The position numbers were made by a program, and so were the translations under genes. From the NCBI RefSeq assembly GCF_944324505.1, contig NZ_CALUWO010000003.1:124001-188000 (forward strand): a DNA stretch of 64,000 nt, written 5' to 3'. The notes under the pieces were generated by a model. The model saw only the letters and a list, made by a program, of their open reading frames with translations, was not told where the DNA came from and ran no database searches. Shown one piece after another: positions 1-10,000 of the stretch. Position 1 is the stretch's first letter, and the number at the start of each line of letters is the position of its first letter. This DNA comes from an uncultured Desulfovibrio sp. GTDB lineage: Bacteria > Desulfobacterota > Desulfovibrionia > Desulfovibrionales > Desulfovibrionaceae.

Positions 1-609
1 TTCCCGGACCCGGACCTGCTGCCCGTGACCATCAGCGACGAGGACATGGCCCGCTGGCGCGACGAGCTGCCCGAACTGCCCCATGCCCGCATGCGGCGCT
101 TTGTGGACATGACCGGTCTGCCGCAGCCGGAAGCCGAGGTCCTGGTGCAGAGCCGGGCCATGGCGGACTTTTTTGAAGCGGCCGCCGGCCTGGCCGATGC
201 CCGCAAGGTGGCCAATTTCATGCTGGGGGCCTTCCTGCGGGAACTGCATGCCGGCATTTCCCTGGATGACTGCAAGATGACGCCTGCCGGCCTGGCCGAG
301 CTAGTTACCATTGTGGACAAGGGCCTTATCAGCGCCAAGATAGCCAATGACATCTTTGCCGACCTCATGCGCACCGGCGCCATGCCCGAAGCCTATGTGA
401 AGGAAAAGGGCCTGGTGCAGATTTCCGACACCTCTGAACTTGAGGCGGCCGTGGACAAGGTGCTTGCCGACAATCCCGCCGAGGTGGAAGCCTACCGCGG
501 CGGCAAGACCAAGCTCATGAGCTTCTTTGTGGGGCAGATCATGCGCGCCACGCGCGGCAAGGCCAATCCTGCCCTGGTCAATGACATGCTGCGCGCCCGG
601 CTTGGCTAG
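1..609 (+). CDS. gatB: Asp/Glu-tRNA amidotransferase subunit B, C-terminal part (5' truncated by window edge)
   Basis: The reading frame is open from the first base and starts inside the GatB hallmark segment FPDPDLLP. The 202 visible residues cover the end of the catalytic cradle domain and the helical YqeY-like tail that contacts tRNA. GatB works with GatA and GatC to convert Glu-tRNA(Gln) or Asp-tRNA(Asn) to the amidated form in the cytoplasm by ATP-dependent transamidation. Roughly the first 280 residues lie upstream of the window. A GC-rich stem-loop follows the stop codon. The identification is secure from the motif and the length of the tail. Confidence 0.93.
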   Translation, partial: FPDPDLLPVTISDEDMARWRDELPELPHARMRRFVDMTGLPQPEAEVLVQSRAMADFFEAAAGLADARKVANFMLGAFLRELHAGISLDDCKMTPAGLAELVTIVDKGLISAKIANDIFADLMRTGAMPEAYVKEKGLVQISDTSELEAAVDKVLADNPAEVEAYRGGKTKLMSFFVGQIMRATRGKANPALVNDMLRARLG

Positions 610-630
610 GCCGGAACCGTTCTGCCGGGA

Positions 631-656
631 GGAGGGGAGCCGCGCGGTTCCCCTCC
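631..656 (+). terminator. GC-rich stem-loop after gatB
   Basis: An 11-bp stem (one G-T wobble) closes a GCGC tetraloop about 20 nt past the gatB stop. There is no T-tract, so it may only stabilise the 3' end or act with Rho. Confidence 0.4.
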
Positions 657-762
657 GGGAAGGCAGGGCCGGAGCGCGGCGCGGGCTGTGGCGCAAAACA
701 GAGCGGCAGCCTATGCCGCGGCAGGCCTGCCTGATTTTTTTGGAGTTCTGGCAAAAAAGTGC

Positions 763-791
763 TTGACCCCGTGCAGGCTCAGGCGTACATA
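763..791 (+). promoter_or_regulatory. sigma-70-type promoter of tRNA-Lys
   Basis: TTGACC and TACATA hexamers are separated by exactly 17 nt. The expected start is about 10 nt upstream of the mature tRNA 5' end, as is usual for a stand-alone tRNA gene. Confidence 0.75.
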
Positions 792-807
792 TCTTTTCAC
801 GCAATGC

Positions 808-883
<76 letters not shown>

Positions 884-894
884 GAAAAAAAGAC

Positions 895-925
895 GGTTCG
901 CTGTTTCGGCAGCGGACCTTTTTTT
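895..925 (+). terminator. Rho-independent terminator of tRNA-Lys
   Basis: A 9-bp stem with a TTTCGG loop is followed by seven T residues, starting 11 nt after the CCA end. Confidence 0.85.
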
Positions 926-1096
926 ATGCCCGCCGGAGGCCGCGGTATCTCGTGCCTCTGTCTGGTTGCATACGGCCGGGTGCCCGCGCACAGGGCGCTG
1001 CGGCGCCGGAGGAGGGGCCACGGGCTGCGGCCTGTCCCGCGCCCCGCAGGCGGCGGGCATGGACAGTGCCGGACAAATGGGCTAGATTTGGCACCT

Positions 1097-2095
1097 ATGG
1101 CATTTTCTTCGCACAGAGTAGAGACAGTGGATTTTGACGATCCGGCGGTGGCGGCAGCCCTGTTCGGACCGCACAATGTACATCTGGACATGCTGGCAGA
1201 AGCCAGCGGCGCGCGCCTCACCACGCGCGGCCTGACGCTTTTTGTGGATTCGCCCGACGCGGCGGTGCGGCAGCTGGTCTGCAATGTGGTGGTGCAGCTC
1301 TATGCCATGCTCCGTGAAGGCACGGCCATAAGCCGGCAGGACATTCTGCGCAGCTACACCATGCTGGCTAATGATCCCGGCCTGGACCTGCGCCAGGTGT
1401 TCCGCGAGGCGGTCTTTGTCAATACCCCGCGCAAATCGGTGGCGGCGCGCAATGTGGCCCAGAAAACCTATCTGGAAATCCTGCGCCGTTACGAGATGGT
1501 CTTTGCCGTGGGGCCTGCCGGCACAGGCAAGACCTATCTGGCCGTGGCCATGGCCCTTTCCCTGTTGCAGCAGCACAAGGTCAAGCGCATTGTGCTGACG
1601 CGCCCGGCCGTGGAGGCAGGCGAGCGTCTGGGCTTTCTGCCGGGAGACCTGGTGGAAAAGGTCAATCCCTATCTGCGTCCGCTGTATGATGCCCTGCACG
1701 ACATGATGCCGCAGCCCAAGGTGGCATCCATGCTGGAAGTGGGCACCATTGAAGTAGCCCCTCTGGCCTTCATGCGCGGACGTACCCTCAATGATGCCTT
1801 CATTATTCTGGATGAGGCCCAGAATACGACCCATGAGCAGATGAAGATGTTTCTGACGCGCATGGGCTTCGGTTCGCGTGTGGTCGTGACGGGGGATACC
1901 ACCCAGATCGACCTGCCTGCCCAGAACGATACCCCCTATGGCCGGTCAGGGCTGGTGCATGCCCTGCGCGTGCTGCAGGGTGTGCCTGGCGTGGCCGTGC
2001 ATCATTTCAGCAAGGCCGACGTTGTGCGTCACCCGCTGGTGGGAGCCATTGTGAGCGCATATGATGACGCAGAAAAAACCTGTCCGTCCGTCTAG
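1097..2095 (+). CDS. ybeZ: PhoH-family P-loop ATPase (YbeZ-like)
   Basis: This is a cytoplasmic ATPase of the PhoH family, thought to act with the endoribonuclease YbeY in RNA metabolism and ribosome quality control. The 332 residues show a Walker A motif GPAGTGKT at 139-146 and a Walker B segment IILDEAQ at 236-242, followed by the family's TGDTTQIDLP motif. I chose the ATG giving MAFSSHRVE because conserved sequence begins there; the frame extends further upstream into low-quality sequence overlapping the tRNA terminator. Its 3' end overlaps the start of the HD phosphohydrolase gene by 35 nt, so the two are translationally linked. The phoH-pgpH-ybeY order is widespread in bacteria. Confidence 0.92.
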   Translation: MAFSSHRVETVDFDDPAVAAALFGPHNVHLDMLAEASGARLTTRGLTLFVDSPDAAVRQLVCNVVVQLYAMLREGTAISRQDILRSYTMLANDPGLDLRQVFREAVFVNTPRKSVAARNVAQKTYLEILRRYEMVFAVGPAGTGKTYLAVAMALSLLQQHKVKRIVLTRPAVEAGERLGFLPGDLVEKVNPYLRPLYDALHDMMPQPKVASMLEVGTIEVAPLAFMRGRTLNDAFIILDEAQNTTHEQMKMFLTRMGFGSRVVVTGDTTQIDLPAQNDTPYGRSGLVHALRVLQGVPGVAVHHFSKADVVRHPLVGAIVSAYDDAEKTCPSV

Positions 2096-4565
2096 TTTTC
2101 TGGCGCTGGTGCGCAGCATCCGGGCGCGCCATCACTGCGGGCGTGGTCTTGTGGTCCTCATTCTGAGCCTGCTGCTGCTGTCGCTGCTGGCAGGCGCCAA
2201 CTTCGAGGGCACGCGCTTCTTCTATGTGGCCGGTCAGATAGCCGACCATGACGTGGTGGCCGACCGCGACATGCAGGTAGAGGACATTCAGGCCACGCAG
2301 GCCAGGCGCAAGCAGGTGCTGCTGTTGCAGCCCCCGGTCTATGACCTGAGCCTGGAACCCCTGACCCATTTTCAGGGGCGCGTGCTGGCCGTGCTCAAGG
2401 AGCTTTCCGCACCCCGGCCGGCCGTGCCCGATGCCACCGCTGCGGATCCGGCCGCTGCCGTGCCGCCGGAGGACGGCGCGCTGCCCCCGGCGCAGGAGTC
2501 CCCTGCGGACGGCATGGTGCCGCCGTCTCCTGATCCGGCCTTGCAGCATCTGTCCGACGAGCTGACGCCCCGTGTGGCGGCCGAGGTGCTGCCCCAGCTG
2601 GCCCGGGCCGATGTGCAGGCCTATCTGCTCAAGAAGCTCATGCCCATCATCACCGAACGGCTGACCGAAGGGCTGGTCAGCGATATCCGCATGGCCCGGG
2701 TGGGCCGGGCAGGGGCCATCATCCACAATCTGGACAATGGTACCGAGCTGCTGCGGCCCGATGTGACCTCGCTGCCGGATGTGCAGTCCTTTCTGGCCGA
2801 GCTGACGGCGCATATGCAGCGGGACCATGAGCTGGATGCCAGCGCCCGCCGGGCACTGGGCATCTTTCTGGGCAGCACGCTGCCGCCCACGCTGACGCTG
2901 AACCGCGAAGCCACCCAGAAGCGCGGCAATGCCGTGGTGGAAAATGTGGAGCCGGTCTTCTATCAGATTCAGAAGGGCGAGCTTATTGTGCGCAAGGGCG
3001 CGCGTGTCAGCCGGGAACAGCAGATCAAGACCCAGGCCCTGTATGAAAATGCCACCGAGGGCATGCACTGGAATACGGCGCTGGGCACCTTCCTCTTTGC
3101 CCTGGTCTTTTCCGTGGGCTTTTTCATGGCCCCCAGCGGCAAGCCCGGCACGCCCCTGCGCTGCAAGGACATGCTGCTCATTTCGCTGGTGCTGCTGCTG
3201 TTCGGCATTGGCGCCAAGGCGCTTTTTGCCCTCAGCCTGGTGGTGAGCGATCTCAATCACCTGGCGGCCTTTGCCGTGGGCTTTCCCGTGGCCGGCGCCG
3301 TGGGGCTGGTGGCCATGGTGTTTGCGGCGCGGCGCTACTGCACCATGGGGCTTCTGCTCTGCCTGTTTACCACCCTCATGTTCCAGCAGGGCTATCAGGT
3401 CTTTTTGTACCATTTCCTGGGGGGCATGCTGGCCACCTGGCTGGTCACCAGCGCGCAGACCCGGCAGGATGTCATATGGAGCATCGTGCCGCTGACTCTG
3501 GGGCAGGCCATCATCTGCCTGGCCATGCTGCTGGCCTCGCATACGGCGCTGGAGCTGTATCCCGCCTTTGCCGTGGCCGTGCTGACCAACAGTGTGGTCT
3601 CGCTCATTCTGCTGTTTGCCCTGAGTCCCATTCTGGAAATCACGTTCAGCTACAGCACGCGTTTCCGCCTGATGGAACTCATGAGTCTGGAGCATCCGCT
3701 CATGCAGGAACTCATGGTCACCATTCCCGGGACCTATCATCACTCTCTTGTGGTGGCCAATATGGTGGAAGCCGGAGCCAAGGCCATTGGCGCCAACAGC
3801 CTGCTGTGCAAGGTTGCCGCCCTGTATCATGATGCGGGCAAGATCGCCTACCCCGAGTATTTCATCGAAAACCAGTTTGGCGGCCCCAACAAGCATGACA
3901 AGCTGGCGCCCTCCATGAGCGCCCTTATCCTCATTTCCCATGTCAAGAAGGGGACCGAGCTGGCCGAGCGCTACAACCTGGGGCAGGAGATCATCGACAT
4001 CATCCGGCAGCATCACGGCACGCGCATCATCCGCTATTTCTATCAGAAGGCCATCAATATGGGCGAAAAGCCCCGCGAGTCCGACTACTGCTATCCCGGA
4101 CCGCGCCCGCAGACCAAGGAAGCCGCCATTCTCATGCTGGCCGATTCGGTGGAGGCGTCCAGCCGGACACTGAGCGATCCCACGCCGGCCCGCATCAGGA
4201 CGCATATTGATACCATCATCAAGGGCATCTTCTCCGAAGGGCAGCTTGACGAGTCCGAACTGACCTTCAAGGACCTGCATTTCCTGAGCGAGAACTTCCA
4301 GCGCATCCTGACGGGTCTGTTCCACCAGCGCATTGCCTACCCTGATTCGCGGATCAAGGCCGGACAGCCGTCAGGCCGGGCGGAGTCCAGGGGAGAAGGC
4401 AAGGCCGAGGGCCGCGCCGCTGCCGGCGACGCTGCCTCGCCGTCCGAAGGCGGGACGGGAAGCGCCCATGCGGCAGGCGGGCCGGCCCGCACGGCAGCCC
4501 ATGCCGGCGGCATGTACGGTACCGAGAGCATGCCGGCAACGCATCCCCAGCACAAGACCTGCTAG
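2061..4565 (+). CDS. pgpH: 7TM-HD family phosphohydrolase (PgpH/YqfF type, probable c-di-AMP phosphodiesterase)
   Basis: This 834-residue membrane protein has the PgpH layout: a short cytoplasmic N-terminus, one membrane segment near 29-46, an extracytoplasmic domain to about 335, a cluster of hydrophobic helices between about 340 and 530, then an HD domain. Metal ligands are visible as the HH pair at 560-561 and the HD pair in LYHDAGK at 590-591. Family members hydrolyse cyclic di-AMP; that activity is inferred here. The extracellular domain carries an Ala/Pro-rich insert around residues 125-160, and the last 65 residues are a Gly/Ala/Arg-rich low-complexity tail beyond the usual family end. 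It lies between the phoH and ybeY homologues. Confidence 0.88.
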   Translation: MMTQKKPVRPSSFLALVRSIRARHHCGRGLVVLILSLLLLSLLAGANFEGTRFFYVAGQIADHDVVADRDMQVEDIQATQARRKQVLLLQPPVYDLSLEPLTHFQGRVLAVLKELSAPRPAVPDATAADPAAAVPPEDGALPPAQESPADGMVPPSPDPALQHLSDELTPRVAAEVLPQLARADVQAYLLKKLMPIITERLTEGLVSDIRMARVGRAGAIIHNLDNGTELLRPDVTSLPDVQSFLAELTAHMQRDHELDASARRALGIFLGSTLPPTLTLNREATQKRGNAVVENVEPVFYQIQKGELIVRKGARVSREQQIKTQALYENATEGMHWNTALGTFLFALVFSVGFFMAPSGKPGTPLRCKDMLLISLVLLLFGIGAKALFALSLVVSDLNHLAAFAVGFPVAGAVGLVAMVFAARRYCTMGLLLCLFTTLMFQQGYQVFLYHFLGGMLATWLVTSAQTRQDVIWSIVPLTLGQAIICLAMLLASHTALELYPAFAVAVLTNSVVSLILLFALSPILEITFSYSTRFRLMELMSLEHPLMQELMVTIPGTYHHSLVVANMVEAGAKAIGANSLLCKVAALYHDAGKIAYPEYFIENQFGGPNKHDKLAPSMSALILISHVKKGTELAERYNLGQEIIDIIRQHHGTRIIRYFYQKAINMGEKPRESDYCYPGPRPQTKEAAILMLADSVEASSRTLSDPTPARIRTHIDTIIKGIFSEGQLDESELTFKDLHFLSENFQRILTGLFHQRIAYPDSRIKAGQPSGRAESRGEGKAEGRAAAGDAASPSEGGTGSAHAAGGPARTAAHAGGMYGTESMPATHPQHKTC

Positions 4566-4613
4566 CGGGAAGCGCGCACAACGGCGGGCGTTGCCTGCTG
4601 CCAGGGAGGTTTC

Positions 4614-5048
4614 ATGAGCATTGTCATCAGTCGAACGGGCAGTCAGGCCTGGCTGCTGCCCCTGCCCATGCCCCAGGTGCGTGCTCTGCTGGATGCCATG
4701 CTGGAAGAGCTTGCCCGGCAGGGCAGAGCGCTGCCGGGGGTGGTCCTGTATCTGGTGGACGACGGCTGCATGGCCAGGGCCAATGCCTGCTATATGGGCT
4801 GCTGCGGGCCGACCAATGTGCTGTCCTTTCCCGGAGACGGGCAGCCCGGCCAGCTGCTGCTGGCGCTGCCCACTCTGGAGCGGGAATGCCTGCTGTATGG
4901 TCAGGACAGGACGGAGCATCTGCTGCGCCTGCTGGCACACGGCATGGGCCATCTAGCCGGACTGGATCACGGGCCGGAGATGGACAGATTGTGCGCTGCC
5001 TGTGCGGCGGCGGCCAGTGCCTTTCTGGAGCGCACAGCGCAGGACTGA
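4614..5048 (+). CDS. ybeY: endoribonuclease YbeY (16S rRNA 3'-end maturation factor)
   Basis: YbeY is a single-domain zinc-dependent endoribonuclease that acts in 16S rRNA processing and 70S ribosome quality control. The 144-residue protein carries the family's metal site HGMGHLAGLDH, with His109, His113 and His119 as ligands, and the upstream GPTNVLSFP signature. A clear ribosome-binding site (GGGAGG) lies 5 nt before the ATG. The gene follows the PhoH and 7TM-HD genes with a 48-nt gap, the usual partner arrangement. It ends 3 nt before the convergent cca stop codon. Confidence 0.92.
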   Translation: MSIVISRTGSQAWLLPLPMPQVRALLDAMLEELARQGRALPGVVLYLVDDGCMARANACYMGCCGPTNVLSFPGDGQPGQLLLALPTLERECLLYGQDRTEHLLRLLAHGMGHLAGLDHGPEMDRLCAACAAAASAFLERTAQD

Positions 5049-5051
5049 GGC

Positions 5052-6194
5052 CTACGGCCTGCCGGCATGACGGCGGGGGGCGTTAGAGGAAGCCTCGGCG
5101 GCCTTGGCAAGGGCCTGGCATTGCAGGTCGCGCAGGTGCTGTTCCGATTCCCGGCCGCGGTTGCGCCAGGCCTCCGGCAGATGTACGGCGCACAGCACAT
5201 CCCGGTGGTGCAGGGCTGTGGCGCTCACCATCCGGCCGCTGTCCGCATCCACCATTTTCCAGAAGGGCAGGCTGAAGCCGCTGCGCTCCACCCGCCAGAG
5301 CACGTCTCTGCGGGTACCGGTCCGCAGTTCGGCGTATCGGCCGGCCCGCATGTGTTCCGCGCAGGCCAGTGCTGCCGCCTTGCCATGCCGTGTGCTCAGG
5401 CGCAGCCGCCGGGCCAGCGCCTGCCCCAGAGGCACGCCGCGGTCTTCATGGCCGTAGTGATGCGGCCAGAGATCCGGGGGCGTAGCTGTCTTGCCCAGAT
5501 CATGGCAAAGGGCCATCCACGCGGCCATGCCGTCGCCGGCACAGCCATCCATGACGCGTATGGTATGGTCCAGGACACTGCCCCTGCCGTGCCAGCGGGC
5601 CGGACCGGCCGGAACGCGGGCGGCCCGTTCCAGCTCCTCGAACCACGGCGCAAGGCAGCGGGCAAGCAGCAGTACATGCAGAAAACGGCCGGGCGCAGGG
5701 GATTCCAGCGCCTTGAGCAGCTCCCGGCCCACCCGTTCCGCCGGCAGGGCGGCCAGGTCCTGCCGTGTGAGGCGGCGCATCTGTTGCCAGGCTTCGGGGG
5801 CAATGCGCCAGCGGGGCCAGCAGGCGGCAAAGCGGGCCAGCCGGAACACCCGGCCGGGGTCGCTGGCAAAGGCCGTGGGCGAGGCCGGCCGCAGGATGCC
5901 GGCGCGCAGATCATCCAGTGCCCGGGGATGGGCCAGCAGGCGACCCTTCCGGTCCAGGGCCAGGGCATTGACGGTCAGATCGCGGGCCATGAGGTCTTCC
6001 TCCAGGCTGGCGCCGCGCAGGGGCATGAATTCGCAGCCGTTCCAGAGGCAGACATGCAGGCTGCCCACCAGGGTGGCGCCGGGATGACTGGCCAGAAAGT
6101 CCTCGCGCCGACCGTCAAAGCAGAAATCCAGTTCGCGGGGGATGCGCCCCAGCAGAATGTCGCGCACCGCACCGCCCACAAGATAGAGGTTCAT
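5052..6194 (-). CDS. cca: CCA tRNA nucleotidyltransferase with HD domain
   Basis: This class II enzyme adds or repairs the CCA end of tRNAs from CTP and ATP. The 380-residue protein opens with the nucleotidyltransferase motif YLVGGAVRDILLG, then the metal-binding ELDF segment and the RDLTVNALA motif. A C-terminal HD motif (ALCHDLGKT) suggests the bifunctional type with 2',3'-cyclic phosphodiesterase or phosphatase activity, as in E. coli. I placed the start at MNLYLVGG because the motif begins there, although the frame stays open upstream through birA. That start lies 9 nt from the divergent birA start, so the two 5' ends must share or overlap promoters. Confidence 0.88.
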   Translation of the reverse strand: MNLYLVGGAVRDILLGRIPRELDFCFDGRREDFLASHPGATLVGSLHVCLWNGCEFMPLRGASLEEDLMARDLTVNALALDRKGRLLAHPRALDDLRAGILRPASPTAFASDPGRVFRLARFAACWPRWRIAPEAWQQMRRLTRQDLAALPAERVGRELLKALESPAPGRFLHVLLLARCLAPWFEELERAARVPAGPARWHGRGSVLDHTIRVMDGCAGDGMAAWMALCHDLGKTATPPDLWPHHYGHEDRGVPLGQALARRLRLSTRHGKAAALACAEHMRAGRYAELRTGTRRDVLWRVERSGFSLPFWKMVDADSGRMVSATALHHRDVLCAVHLPEAWRNRGRESEQHLRDLQCQALAKAAEASSNAPRRHAGRP

Positions 6195-6203
6195 GAAGCA
6201 AGC

Positions 6204-7037
6204 ATGACAGACATGACAGCGTTTGCAAAGGAGTACACGGCGGCCGGGCCCGTCCCCGTTCGCCCGGTGCTGCCACGCATGGACAGCCGGGGCTGTCCTG
6301 CGGTATGGCGTCTGGAATGTGTGGACAGCACGCTGGACGCGGCACACCGTCTGGCCCAGTGCGGCCGCCTGGCCGTCTGGGAAAGCGTGCAGGCCGTCCG
6401 CCAGCTGGCGGGCAGGGGGCAGATGCGGCGTCAGTGGCAGTCCCCTGCTGGCAATATCTATGCCACCCTGCGGCTGCCCGAGGCGCCACCCTTTACAGGC
6501 AGCGAGGCAACCCCGGCCCTGAGCCTGCTGCTGGCACGGGCCTTTGCGGATATGGGCCTTGCCGTCCGGGTAAAATGGCCCAATGATCTGGCAGTGGAGC
6601 AGGGGGGGCAGGCCCGCAAGGTGGCGGGCATTCTTATGGAAGAGCGCGGCGGGCGGCTGTATGCCGGCATCGGCATCAATGTGATCTGGCATCCCGATGT
6701 GCAGCAGCTGCGGGCGCAGGCGGCCATGCCGGCAGCCAGTCTTGCGGAGGTATGGCCCGGCGGCGCCCCGGCCTGCCCCACGGCGGAAAGCCTGTGGACT
6801 GCGCTTGTAAAGTGGCTTTATTCGGCATATACTGACCAGCGTTCCCTTGCGGAACATTGGCTGGAGTCGGCGGAGCGTTTCCTCCTGTGGCAGGGACGAC
6901 GCGTCCGGCTTCAGGATGGCGACGTCAGCCATGAGGGTTTCCTTGCCGGGCTGCACCCCGATGGCGGCATTCGTTTGCGTCAGGATGACGGGGAAGATAT
7001 TTTTTACAGCGGGAGTCTCTCTCCCGTACGACAATGA
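6204..7037 (+). CDS. birA: biotin--[biotin carboxyl-carrier protein] ligase
   Basis: BirA activates biotin as biotinyl-AMP and transfers it to a carrier lysine. The catalytic motif GRGQMRRQW begins at residue 70 and KWPNDL at 124; GIGINV follows. At 277 residues it lacks the N-terminal winged-helix repressor domain of E. coli BirA, so it should be a pure ligase. The obvious client, pyruvate carboxylase, starts 16 nt downstream. I took the ATG giving MTDMTAF; a second in-frame ATG three codons later is possible, and neither has a strong ribosome-binding site. The frame remains open far upstream opposite cca, but that part has no recognisable content. Confidence 0.9.
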   Translation: MTDMTAFAKEYTAAGPVPVRPVLPRMDSRGCPAVWRLECVDSTLDAAHRLAQCGRLAVWESVQAVRQLAGRGQMRRQWQSPAGNIYATLRLPEAPPFTGSEATPALSLLLARAFADMGLAVRVKWPNDLAVEQGGQARKVAGILMEERGGRLYAGIGINVIWHPDVQQLRAQAAMPAASLAEVWPGGAPACPTAESLWTALVKWLYSAYTDQRSLAEHWLESAERFLLWQGRRVRLQDGDVSHEGFLAGLHPDGGIRLRQDDGEDIFYSGSLSPVRQ

Positions 7038-7053
7038 AAGGGCGTAGCAACAA

Positions 7054-10000
7054 ATGGCCAACAAGAGCTTTGCTGAGGTTCAGGAGTTTCTCAAGGGCAA
7101 GATAATTCTTGTGGCGAACCGGGGTATCCCGGCCCGCCGTATCTGCCGCTCCATCCGTGAACGATTTGACGCCGTGGCGGCCATGACCGCCACTGACGTG
7201 GATAAGACCGCTCCCGCGGCGTCCTCAGCGCAGGAACTCATCCTGCTGGGTTCCGATCCCCGCGCATATCTCGACATCGACCGCATCATCGACAAGGCCA
7301 AACAGCGCGGTGTGGTGGGCATTCATCCCGGCTGGGGCTTTGCGTCCGAAGACACGCGCTTCCCGCAGCGCTGCAAGGAGGCCGGCCTGACCTTCATCGG
7401 CGCCACGGCAGAGGCCATGAACCTGCTGGGCAACAAGGTGCAGGCCCGCATTGTGGCCCGCAAGCTGGGCATTCCCGTTGTGCCGGGGTCCGATGGCGCG
7501 GTGGATATTCCCACGGCCCGGCAGCTCATCCGGGAAATGGGCCTGCCCATCATGCTCAAGGCCGAAGGCGGCGGGGGAGGCCGCGGCATCTTTGCCATCC
7601 ATAACGAGGAAGAACTGGAAGACGCCTTCTTCAAGGCTTCCACCATGGCGCAGGCCTCGTTCGGCAATCCGCGTCTCTTTGTGGAAAAGTTCCTCAGTGA
7701 TGTGCGCCACATCGAAATCCAGGTCATTGCCGATATGTACGGCAATGTCTTTGCCTTTGACGAGCGCGACTGCTCGGTGCAGCGCAATCACCAGAAGCTC
7801 ATTGAAATCACGCCGTCGCCGTGGAAGGGCATCACCCGCAACCTGCGCGAGCGCCTCAAGGACTATTCCCGCCGCCTGGTGCGGGCCGTGGGCTATCATT
7901 CGCTGGCCACGGTGGAATTTCTGGTGACGCCGGACGGGGAACCCTATCTTATTGAAGTCAACACCCGCCTGCAGGTGGAGCACGGCATCACCGAAACGCG
8001 CTATGGCGTGGACCTGGTGGAAGAGCAGATTGCCGTGGCCTTCGGGGCGGAGCTGCGCTATCGCGAAGAAAATCTGCGTCCCTCCTATTGTGCCATGCAG
8101 GTGCGCATCAATATGGAAAATCCGCAGGACAACTTTGCGCCCAATTCCGGTCTGGTAACGCGCTATGTCTCGCCCGGCGGCCCCGGTGTGCGCCTGGATT
8201 CCAATATCTGTGCCGGCTATGAATTTCCGGCCAATTACGACTCGGCGGGGGCGCTGCTCATCACCTATGCCCAGGACTGGGAAAAGACCCAGGGCATCAT
8301 GGAACGCGCCCTGGGCGAATACGTGGTGGGCGGTCTGAAGACCACCATTCCCTTCTTCCGGCAGGTGCTCCGTCATCCCCTGTTCCGCAATGGCAGCGTC
8401 AATACCAATTTCATTGCGGAGCATCCCGAACTCATGCAGTACACGGACCTGGCGCCGGAAAGCGAGCGTCTGGCCCGTCTTGTGGCCGAAATTTCGGCCC
8501 GCGGCTACAATCCCTTTGTGCAGCTGGGGGAATACCGCTCGGAAAGTACGCCCGTGCTGGGGGCTTTTGAACCTGTGCTGCCCCCCATCAGCACCAGCCT
8601 GCGCCGTCAGCCCTCGCCCTATCCGCATGGCGACCGTCTGGCCCTGCTGGACTATATCCGCGATTCGGGCACGGTGCACTTCACGGACACCACGCCGCGC
8701 GACCTTACGCAGTCCAATTCCGGCAACCGCTTCCGTCTGGCGGAAGACAGGCTCATCGGTCCCTATCTGGACAATGTGGGCTATTTCTCCATCGAAAACG
8801 GCGGGGGAGCGCATTTCCATGTGGCCATGATGGCCAATATGACCTATCCCTTCCGTGAAGCGCGGGAATGGAACAGCTTTGCCCCCAAGACGCACAAGCA
8901 GCTGCTGGTGCGCTCCACCAACGTGCTGGGCTATTCGCCGCAGCCGCGCAATCTCATGCGTCTGACCGGCGAAATGATCTGCGATCACTACACGGTGGTG
9001 CGCTGCTTTGACTTCCTCAATCATGTGGAGAACATGCGGCCCCTGGCGGAAGTAGTCATGTCCCGCCGGGATGTGGTCTTCCAGCCGGCCCTGTCCCTGT
9101 CGCTGGCCAAGGGCTTTGACGTGCCGCATTATCTGGGCGTGACGGAAGCCATCCTGCGCATGATGGGTGACATCATGGGCGTGAATCCCAAGGAAGCCTC
9201 CCGTCACATCATCCTCGGCCTCAAGGATATGGCCGGCATCTGCCCGCCCCGCTTCATGACCGCGCTGGTTTCTGCCCTGCGCAAGGCCTGGCCGGAACTG
9301 GTCCTGCACTACCATCGCCACTATACCGACGGTCTCTTTGTGCCGGCCTGCGGCGCGGCGGCCAAGGCCGGGGCGCATATTCTGGATGTGGGCCTGGGGT
9401 CTGCCGTCCGCTCCTACGGGCAGGGTGACGTGCAGTCCATGATGGCCTATCTGGAAGGGGAGCTGGGCCTCCGCTGCAACCTCAATGTGGATGCTATCCG
9501 CGATGCCAACTTTGTGTGCAAGCAGATCATGCCCTACTACGACCGCTACTGCTCGCCGTACTTCAAGGGCATTGACTATGATGTGACCCAGCACTGCATG
9601 CCCGGCGGGGCCACGTCTTCCTCGCAGGAAGGCGCCATGAAGCAGGGCTATATCCACCTGCTGCCCTACATGCTCAAATTCCTGGCCGGCACGCGGCAGA
9701 TCGTGCGCTATCACGACGTGACGCCCGGTTCCCAGATCACCTGGAATACGGCCTTCCTGGCAGTGACAGGCGCCTGGAAGCGGGGCGGCGAGGAGGAAGT
9801 GCGCTTCCTGCTTGAGGTGCTCAATGAAGTGACCAGCCGCCCGGAAAGCGAGCTGAGCGAACAGATGCGCCAGGCTCGCCTGAGCCTGTACCGGGACTGC
9901 AACGATGCCTTCCGCAAGCTGCTGCTGGGCAAGTTCGGCCGGCTGCCCCTGGGCTTCCCGGCGGACTGGGTCTACGAAAGCGCCTTTGGCAGCGAATGGA

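Noticed and set aside
2007..4325. 772-codon minus-strand frame opposite pgpH
   Set aside because: Antisense to a protein with visible membrane helices and HD ligands; no domain of its own.
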